NCBI GenBank assembly: GCA_030524425.1
Contig: JAUNGN010000004.1
Location: forward strand, 1 to 64,000
Direction: 5' to 3'
DNA length: 64,000 nucleotides
Source of the DNA: Clostridia bacterium
Lineage (GTDB): Bacteria; Bacillota; Clostridia; Lachnospirales; CAG-274
Shown one piece after another: positions 58,598 to 64,000 of the stretch. Below the pieces are notes generated by a model. That model was not told the origin of the DNA and ran no database searches. It saw nothing but the letters and a program-made list of their open reading frames with translations. Positions within the stretch are counted from its first letter, which is position 1, and each line of letters begins with the position of its first letter. The position numbers and the translations under genes were made by a program.

Positions 58598-60560
58598 TGT
58601 ATATTATATCTCCATTTACAATAACCGTATACTCTGTGCTGCCGTCTGAAGTATCGTTTACGGCAAAAGGAAAGTCCTCCTTTGAAAGTGTAAGTTCTTT
58701 TAACGTTATTTCGCTTCCGTTTTTCTTGGCAGTAACTTTAACAGTATTTGAATCAGTTAACACTGACTTATCCGGATTAACAGGTATACTTACAACTTTG
58801 TCTGCAGGAGCAGCAGTTGCAGGCTCAGGAGCATTTGTGACTGCCTCACTTACAGACACCGCAGTTGAAGGCTCCTGAATATCTATAATCGCAGGTACAT
58901 TAATTGATGTTATCTCAGTAGACTCTGCTCTTACTCCGCGGCTTATTGTAACAGTAACCTGACTTCCTATTGCAACCATGGTTTCAGGCGCTATTCCCTG
59001 GTCAATTACACTGCCTACAGGAACAGTATCACTATATCCGTCAATAAACTTGGCATTTAAGCCAAGGTCATCAAGCATAAGAGAAACTTCCTCCTGAGTT
59101 TTAAGCTTAAGGTCAGGGACCATTACCTCTTCATCTGCAGCCCCCTGACTTACCTTAACATCAATTTTCACATCTGCGCTAACCATTTCTCCCGATTCCG
59201 GTGTCTGCCCGATTATTTCTCCAATAGGTTTGTCACTGCTTACATACTCCACATTACCTAATGTAAGTCCCATTTCTGCAAGAATTTCCTCGCCCTTTGA
59301 CTTTCTCTCTCCTACAATATTTGGTACCTGTATATCTCCTGCACCAAAGCTTACATATAACACAACCACATCACCGGGATTAACTCTTTCGCCCTTTTCA
59401 GGAGTCTGCTGTGCAACACATCCTGCATCCACATCAGCCTTATAAACATCTTTTCTTTCAACAGTAAGTCCCTTTCTTTCTGCTTTATTGCACGCCTTTT
59501 CATAGGTCATACCCACAAAATCAGGCACCTTGATTGTATCGCCGTAAAGAGTATTGTTTATCATGCTTCCGCCTATTGTAATAAGCAGAATAATGAGAAT
59601 TCCTGTTATAACAGCAGTAATTATAACATTCCTCTCTCTTCTTTTTATTTCAAGAGAATCATCATCTTCATCATCCTCATTATCAGCAATTGGTACAGGC
59701 TTTTTAAGCTGAGTAATCTGAGTCTTATTTTTAATTTCCATAGCCTTTTTAAGTGCTCTTGCCATTTCCCTTGCATCCTGATATCTGTTTCTTGGTTCCT
59801 TAGCACAGGCTTTTTTTATGATTTCTATTATTTCAGGCGAAACTTTAGGATTAATATTGCGTGGATCAGGTATAGGAGTCTTTATATGCTTCATAGCCAA
59901 ATCAAGAGCAGACTCGCCTTCAAAAGGAATAAGACCCGTTACCATTTCATAAAGCACAATACCCAAAGAATAAATATCACTTCTTTGGTCAACATCATCG
60001 CCCTTTGCCTGTTCGGGCGAAAAATAATGAACGGAGCCCATATAATCTCCCTGTGTGTTTTCAATACTGTTTGCCTTTGCTATACCAAAATCAGTAACCT
60101 TTGCAGTAAGCTTGCCTCCTGTTTTAGTCAGTAAAATATTTTCAGGCTTAATATCTCTGTGAATTACACCATGGGCATGAGCATTTTCAAGTCCCGATGC
60201 AATCTGCATTGCTATGTCGCAGGCAAGTCTGTTATCAAGGGGTGCTTCCTTATATATAAGCTCCTTTAAAGTATAGCCTTCTATATATTCCATAACAATG
60301 TAATATATATCTCCCTCATTTCCTACATCATAGACATTGACAATATTGGTATGCGCAAGCTGCGCGGCTGCCCTTGCTTCCGTACTGAATCGGTTAATAA
60401 AATCTTCATTGCCTATATAATCGGATTTTAATACCTTAAAGGTAACATCCCTGCCCAGTTTAATATCATTGGCTTTATAAACAACAGCCATACCGCCCTT
60501 GCCTATGATTTCCAGAATTTTATATCTCTGGCTGACTATCTGACCTTTTTCAAGTACCAT
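58584..60560 (-). CDS. prkC: PASTA-domain serine/threonine protein kinase
   Basis: This 658-residue membrane Hanks-type kinase senses peptidoglycan fragments. It has the kinase domain (about residues 10-275: IIGKGGMAVVYKA, VIHRDIKPENILLT, TDFGIAK and GLIPFEGE), a juxtamembrane acidic loop, one membrane helix (about 312-334), three PASTA repeats (about 345-545) each opening with PDFVG/PNIVG/PDLKL, then a Pro/Thr/Ala-rich linker and a final beta-like domain of about 65 residues. The cognate phosphatase gene (prpC) lies 12 bp upstream and rsgA overlaps its end, the standard Firmicute order. The kinase is probably active in growth and cell-wall control. Confidence 0.95.
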   Translation of the reverse strand: MVLEKGQIVSQRYKILEIIGKGGMAVVYKANDIKLGRDVTFKVLKSDYIGNEDFINRFSTEARAAAQLAHTNIVNVYDVGNEGDIYYIVMEYIEGYTLKELIYKEAPLDNRLACDIAMQIASGLENAHAHGVIHRDIKPENILLTKTGGKLTAKVTDFGIAKANSIENTQGDYMGSVHYFSPEQAKGDDVDQRSDIYSLGIVLYEMVTGLIPFEGESALDLAMKHIKTPIPDPRNINPKVSPEIIEIIKKACAKEPRNRYQDAREMARALKKAMEIKNKTQITQLKKPVPIADNEDDEDDDSLEIKRRERNVIITAVITGILIILLITIGGSMINNTLYGDTIKVPDFVGMTYEKACNKAERKGLTVERKDVYKADVDAGCVAQQTPEKGERVNPGDVVVLYVSFGAGDIQVPNIVGERKSKGEEILAEMGLTLGNVEYVSSDKPIGEIIGQTPESGEMVSADVKIDVKVSQGAADEEVMVPDLKLKTQEEVSLMLDDLGLNAKFIDGYSDTVPVGSVIDQGIAPETMVAIGSQVTVTISRGVRAESTEITSINVPAIIDIQEPSTAVSVSEAVTNAPEPATAAPADKVVSIPVNPDKSVLTDSNTVKVTAKKNGSEITLKELTLSKEDFPFAVNDTSDGSTEYTVIVNGDIIYSETK

Positions 60561-60572
60561 AACAACACCCCC

Positions 60573-61307
60573 TTAAATATCTATTATAACAGCGGATATA
60601 TTGTCCAAACCGCCGTTGCTGTTAGCTGCATTAATAAGCATATCTGCTCTTTCCTCAAGTGTAAAGACCTTTGCTTTTGCTATGCTGCAGATTTCATCAT
60701 CTTCAATCATTGTATTTAAACCATCACTGCACATAACAATAATGTCACCTTCCTTAACTTTTACAATCAGTCCGTCTGCCGTAACGGTGCTGTCTGTACC
60801 TACTGCTCTTGTAATGCAGTTTCTCTGAGGGTGTACTCTTGCCTCCTCTTCACTTATCTGACCTGCTTTGACCATTTCAGCCACAAGGGAGTGATCATTT
60901 GTAATCTGAGTTATCTCTCCGCCTGATATTCTGTAGAGTCTGGAATCTCCCACATGGGCAATATACATACTGCTGTCAACTACAGTTGCAGCAACCATAG
61001 TAGTACCCATATCACCATATTCATCATAGGTATGACCAAGCTTATATACTGCCTCATTAGCCATATTAATACCGCCGATAAGCATATCAAGAGGCTCTTC
61101 CGTGCTATCAGGCTGATATTTGTTAAGATAAGCAAGAAAAGCCTCAATAGCCGTATTGCTTGCTACCTGCCCTGCTTTATGTCCTCCCATGCCGTCAGCA
61201 ACTATATAAAGGTTATGTAGTTTGCCTATAGGCTCATTTGAAACATATAACGAATCCTCATTTTTAGGACGCTGCTGACCTATGTCAGTTTTTCCATAGC
61301 CTAACAT
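60573..61307 (-). CDS. prpC: PP2C serine/threonine phosphatase
   Basis: PrpC (Stp1) removes phosphate from targets of the partner kinase PrkC. The 244-residue PP2C protein has GKTDIGQQRPKNEDSLYV (about residues 4-21), VADGMGGHKAGQVAS (about 37-51), HVGDSRLYRI (about 118-127) and MCSDGLNTMIEDDEI plus GGLDNISAVIIDI at the end, with all metal-binding Asp residues. The prkC start is 12 bp downstream. GGAGG precedes the ATG. Confidence 0.95.
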   Translation of the reverse strand: MLGYGKTDIGQQRPKNEDSLYVSNEPIGKLHNLYIVADGMGGHKAGQVASNTAIEAFLAYLNKYQPDSTEEPLDMLIGGINMANEAVYKLGHTYDEYGDMGTTMVAATVVDSSMYIAHVGDSRLYRISGGEITQITNDHSLVAEMVKAGQISEEEARVHPQRNCITRAVGTDSTVTADGLIVKVKEGDIIVMCSDGLNTMIEDDEICSIAKAKVFTLEERADMLINAANSNGGLDNISAVIIDI

Positions 61308-61328
61308 ACTATTTCCTCCTTAAATTTA

Positions 61329-62396
61329 TTATAATGTGAGGTTTAAACCTTCAACACCTTCAACCTTATCCTTATAGCTTTTCCTAAGCTGTCCGCAGGC
61401 AGCATTTATATCACTGCCCAATTTCCGTCTTATTGTAGTTTCAATACCAAGGGACTTCAATATCCCGGCAAAGTGCTTTATATTTTCCTCACTGCTTCTG
61501 ATGTAATTATTTTCTTTGACATCATTAACGGGTATAAGATTTACATGACACATTATACCCCTAAGCTTTGATGCAAGTTCCCTTGCACACTCTTCACTGT
61601 CATTTACTCCTTTAATAAGGGCATACTCAAAGGTAACACGCCGTTTTGTACTGTCTGCATAATCTTTGGCAGCCTTTATAAGGGAATCAAAGTCATAACG
61701 CCTTGCAACAGGCATTGTGTTCTGCCTTATGAGGTTATTGGGAGCATGGAGTGAAATTGCCAGTGTTATCTGCAGGTTTTCCCTTGCTAAATCATATATT
61801 TTATCTACAAGTCCGCAGGTAGAAAGGGTAATATGTCTGTGACTTAAATTGTTTCCTTCCCCGGAATGTATAATTTCCAAAAAATCCATGACATTGTCAT
61901 AATTATCAAGAGGCTCACCGCTGCCCATAATAACAACATTAGACACTCTTTCGCCTATATCTTTTTGTATTTCATATATCTGTGCTGCCATTTCACCGGC
62001 AAGAAGGTTTCTTTCAAGCCCGTCTGCTGTAGAAGCACAAAAAGTACAGCCCATTCTGCAGCCTGCCTGAGAAGAAATACATACGGCATTGCCATAAGAA
62101 TAACGCATAAGTACACTTTCAATAACTACATTATCGCCGATGTCAAAAAGATACTTAATGGTATTATCCTCTTTTGAAATTAATTTTTCAACTATTTTTA
62201 AATTTTTTATTGTATATTTTTCTTTCAGTTTTTCCCTTAAAGCCTTAGACAAATTTGTCATTTCCGAAAAATCGGTTACCTGTTTCTGATGAAGCCAGCC
62301 GTATATCTGCTTTGCCCTGAACTGCTTTTCTCCCATTTTTTCCAGTTCCGCAGTAAGCTCCTTAAGTGTAAGGGAACGTAAATCTGTTTTATCCAT
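61329..62396 (-). CDS. rlmN: 23S rRNA/tRNA m2A methyltransferase RlmN
   Basis: This radical-SAM enzyme methylates C2 of A2503 in 23S rRNA and of A37 in some tRNAs. The 355-residue protein has the cluster motif GCRMGCTFCAST (Cys-x3-Cys-x2-Cys, about residues 112-123), GEPLDNYDNV (about 160-169), SLHAPNNLIRQNTMP (about 216-230) and the catalytic C-terminal Cys in GSDINAACGQL (about 336). The start overlaps the end of rsmB by 8 bp and prpC follows 21 bp downstream. The cfr-type alternative is unlikely in this operon. Confidence 0.96.
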   Translation of the reverse strand: MDKTDLRSLTLKELTAELEKMGEKQFRAKQIYGWLHQKQVTDFSEMTNLSKALREKLKEKYTIKNLKIVEKLISKEDNTIKYLFDIGDNVVIESVLMRYSYGNAVCISSQAGCRMGCTFCASTADGLERNLLAGEMAAQIYEIQKDIGERVSNVVIMGSGEPLDNYDNVMDFLEIIHSGEGNNLSHRHITLSTCGLVDKIYDLARENLQITLAISLHAPNNLIRQNTMPVARRYDFDSLIKAAKDYADSTKRRVTFEYALIKGVNDSEECARELASKLRGIMCHVNLIPVNDVKENNYIRSSEENIKHFAGILKSLGIETTIRRKLGSDINAACGQLRKSYKDKVEGVEGLNLTL

Positions 62397-63717
62397 TTTT
62401 TCTCATCCTTGCTATAAAAAATCCATCTGTGCCATATTGCTGGGGCAAAAGCTGAATATAACCTTCCTCTGCGGTTTTGATGCTTATATTTTCCGGAATG
62501 TAAGGAGTCAGGCTTTCTAATTTAAAGCCGTGCTCTCTGCAAAACCACCTTACATTGTCAATGTTTTCCATACGGGATATGGTACAGGTAGAATAAACCA
62601 GTACACCATTATCCTTAACTATTGCCGAAGCTGCACTTAATATATCTCTCTGTATCTCGGCAAGCTCCTTAATATCTTCATAAACCCTGTTGTATTTAAT
62701 ATCAGGCTTTTTTCTTACCAGTCCAAAGCCTGAACACGGAGCATCAACAATAACATAATCAGCCTTAGTTTCATTATCTTCTTCTGCCCCGTCTTTAAGC
62801 TGAGGCGTTATGGAAGAAAGACCAAGCCTTTCTGCTCCGCCTTTAATAAGCTCAAGCTTATGTTCATATATATCTCTTGAATAAATCCTTCCTGTGTTAT
62901 TCATATACTCAGCTATAGCAAAGCTTTTTCCTCCGGGAGCAGAACAAACGTCAACAACTGTTGAGTAAGGCTCAGGGGCTAAAACTTTAACGGCAAGCAT
63001 AGAGCTTTCATCCATTATATGAAAAAGTCCCTCTTTATAGCACCTGCTCTCTGAAATATTGTGTGTTCTGTAAATATACAAACTGTTGTCAAGAAGAGAA
63101 TCACTGTCAACTGCAATACCTTCTTCAAAAAATTTATTCTTCAATGTATTTTTATCGGTTTTAACTGTATTGACACATACACTTATTCTTGGAGGCATGG
63201 CAAATGATGAGCAGACTTTTTCCGCCTCATCAAAGGACATTTCCTCAAGCCAGTACTTAATAAGCCACTCGGGATAGGAATATTTTAAGGCAAGTGCCTT
63301 TAGCCTGTCATCAGGATACTTAATATTATCCTTATTCCTTGCAATTGCTCTTAAAACACCGTTTACAAAACCCGCAAGAGTTGAAAAACTTCTTTTTTTT
63401 GCAAGAATAACAGCCTCATTACAGGCAGCGGAAACAGGTATCTTATCCATATAAAGAATCTGATAAACGCCTATTCTGATATTATTTAATATAAAGGGTT
63501 TCATTTTATCTGTTTTTGTCTTTGAAAACTGATTAATAACATAGTCAATATTAATAAGATTTCTTAATGTACCATTGACAAGCTCCGTAATAAACGCCCT
63601 TTGCACAGAAGTAAGCTCTTCATGAGCTGAAAGTGTTTTTCTGAGTATTATATTATTATAAGCTCCTTCGTCAAATATATCCATTAATATAAAAAGTGCA
63701 ATTTCTCTTTCTTTCAT
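62389..63717 (-). CDS. rsmB: 16S rRNA m5C967 methyltransferase RsmB
   Basis: This 442-residue enzyme has an N-terminal NusB-like RNA-binding domain (about residues 1-135: EREIALFILMDIFDEGAYNNIILRK, VNGTLRNLINIDYVINQFSK) and a C-terminal SAM methyltransferase domain with VVDVCSAPGGKSFAIAEYM (about 248-266), DAPCSGFGLVRKKPD (about 321-335) and the nucleophile Cys in LVYSTCTISRMENIDNV (about 371). ATG 63717 has GGAG 8 nt upstream; the frame is open to 63780. It is the first gene seen of the rsmB-rlmN-prpC-prkC-rsgA-rpe-thiN run. Confidence 0.95.
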   Translation of the reverse strand: MKEREIALFILMDIFDEGAYNNIILRKTLSAHEELTSVQRAFITELVNGTLRNLINIDYVINQFSKTKTDKMKPFILNNIRIGVYQILYMDKIPVSAACNEAVILAKKRSFSTLAGFVNGVLRAIARNKDNIKYPDDRLKALALKYSYPEWLIKYWLEEMSFDEAEKVCSSFAMPPRISVCVNTVKTDKNTLKNKFFEEGIAVDSDSLLDNSLYIYRTHNISESRCYKEGLFHIMDESSMLAVKVLAPEPYSTVVDVCSAPGGKSFAIAEYMNNTGRIYSRDIYEHKLELIKGGAERLGLSSITPQLKDGAEEDNETKADYVIVDAPCSGFGLVRKKPDIKYNRVYEDIKELAEIQRDILSAASAIVKDNGVLVYSTCTISRMENIDNVRWFCREHGFKLESLTPYIPENISIKTAEEGYIQLLPQQYGTDGFFIARMRKNG

Positions 63718-63856
63718 AAATTTATCTCCAAAATAACTTTTATTTTTATTAGAAATGATGTATAATGAACACATAAACAAATAGATATACGAATCTAATT
63801 TATATCATAACATATTTTTCATAAATAAAAAAGCATTTTTTGAAAGGAGTTTAAAT

Positions 63857-64000
63857 ATGTTCAGAACAATTAAATGGTATATAAAATTTATAGGTTCACT
63901 TATAATTAATAATCCTGTATTAAAAAAGGCAGACAAACTTCTTGAACAGGGTAAAAATGAAGAATACGAAGAATTGGTTACAAAAAAAGTATCAGACTGG
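63857..64000 (+). CDS. probable 1-acyl-glycerol-3-phosphate acyltransferase, N-terminal part
   Basis: A reading frame opens at ATG 63857, with AAAGGAG 8 nt upstream, and runs off the window after 48 codons. The visible part has a hydrophobic start (RTIKWYIKFIGSLIINN) followed by a charged segment (KKADKLLEQGKNEEYEELVTKKVSDW). This matches the N terminus of clostridial PlsC-like acyltransferases, whose HX4D motif would lie just beyond the edge. It is divergent from rsmB. The call is by similarity of the leader only. Confidence 0.5.
   Translation, partial: MFRTIKWYIKFIGSLIINNPVLKKADKLLEQGKNEEYEELVTKKVSDW

Overview
The window is a 64 kb stretch of low-GC chromosome from an anaerobic, Gram-positive bacterium of the class Clostridia, probably near the Lachnospirales. 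The evidence is AT-rich DNA, strong AAGGAGG-type ribosome binding sites, a WalRK-type two-component system, the rsmB-rlmN-prpC-prkC-rsgA-rpe-thiN block typical of Firmicutes, an Rrf2/IscS/IscU/MnmA iron-sulfur operon, and an [FeFe]-hydrogenase cluster with a PAS-domain 'sensory' hydrogenase. The genus cannot be read from the sequence. I saw no rRNA, tRNA, CRISPR array, transposase or phage gene.

Layout. 0-6.7 kb: DUF1292 protein, a small membrane protein, YebC, a short-chain dehydrogenase, the CCA-adding enzyme, WalRK and a cold-shock protein. 6.8-12.7 kb: a family-2 glycosyltransferase with a large membrane protein, then two tandem paralogous secreted proteins of unknown function. 12.8-18.6 kb: arginine biosynthesis, with argG divergent from argCJBD. 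18.7-24.4 kb: a DUF305 protein, then iscR-iscS-iscU-mnmA, YbaK and a nucleotide-sugar dehydrogenase. 24.5-25.3 kb: a ribbon-helix-helix protein and an XRE regulator around an array of palindromes. 25.4-31.7 kb: a complete 2-aminoethylphosphonate uptake and degradation operon (phnT, fused permease, phnS, phnW, phnX) with an RpiR-type regulator. 32-34 kb: YchF, a small membrane protein and a NUDIX hydrolase. 34-38.3 kb: a TetR-controlled pair of ABC exporter half-transporters. 38.4-40.8 kb: a DUF6110 protein and an unusual P1B-type ATPase. 40.9-43.7 kb: an orphan MazF-type toxin, alanine racemase, a GerS/LolA-like lipoprotein and a membrane protein. 43.7-45.1 kb: endonuclease III and a nucleotidyltransferase. 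45.1-49.8 kb: a four-gene hydrogenase/sensor operon. 50-55.7 kb: NrdR, threonine synthase and a YtrA-type GntR/ABC operon. 55.7-56.3 kb: a chain of hairpins and a 47-residue membrane peptide. 56.3-63.7 kb: the conserved PASTA-kinase/ribosome-maturation block. The right edge cuts a probable acyltransferase gene.

Most genes are ordinary housekeeping or metabolism. The signals most worth a second look are (i) four palindromes with centres exactly 31 bp apart (24859-24968) overlapping the XRE promoter; (ii) a 305-bp non-coding region built almost wholly of distinct perfect or near-perfect hairpins and bracketed by two copies of a 27-bp palindromic repeat exactly 270 bp apart (55774-56078); (iii) the hydrogenase, PP2C phosphatase and PAS-hydrogenase sensor operon; (iv) matching TGTA-N7-TACA dyads upstream of both rpiR and the phn operon; and (v) a MazF-type toxin next to alr with no antitoxin gene. 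All functional statements rest on reading motifs by eye; no database search was run.
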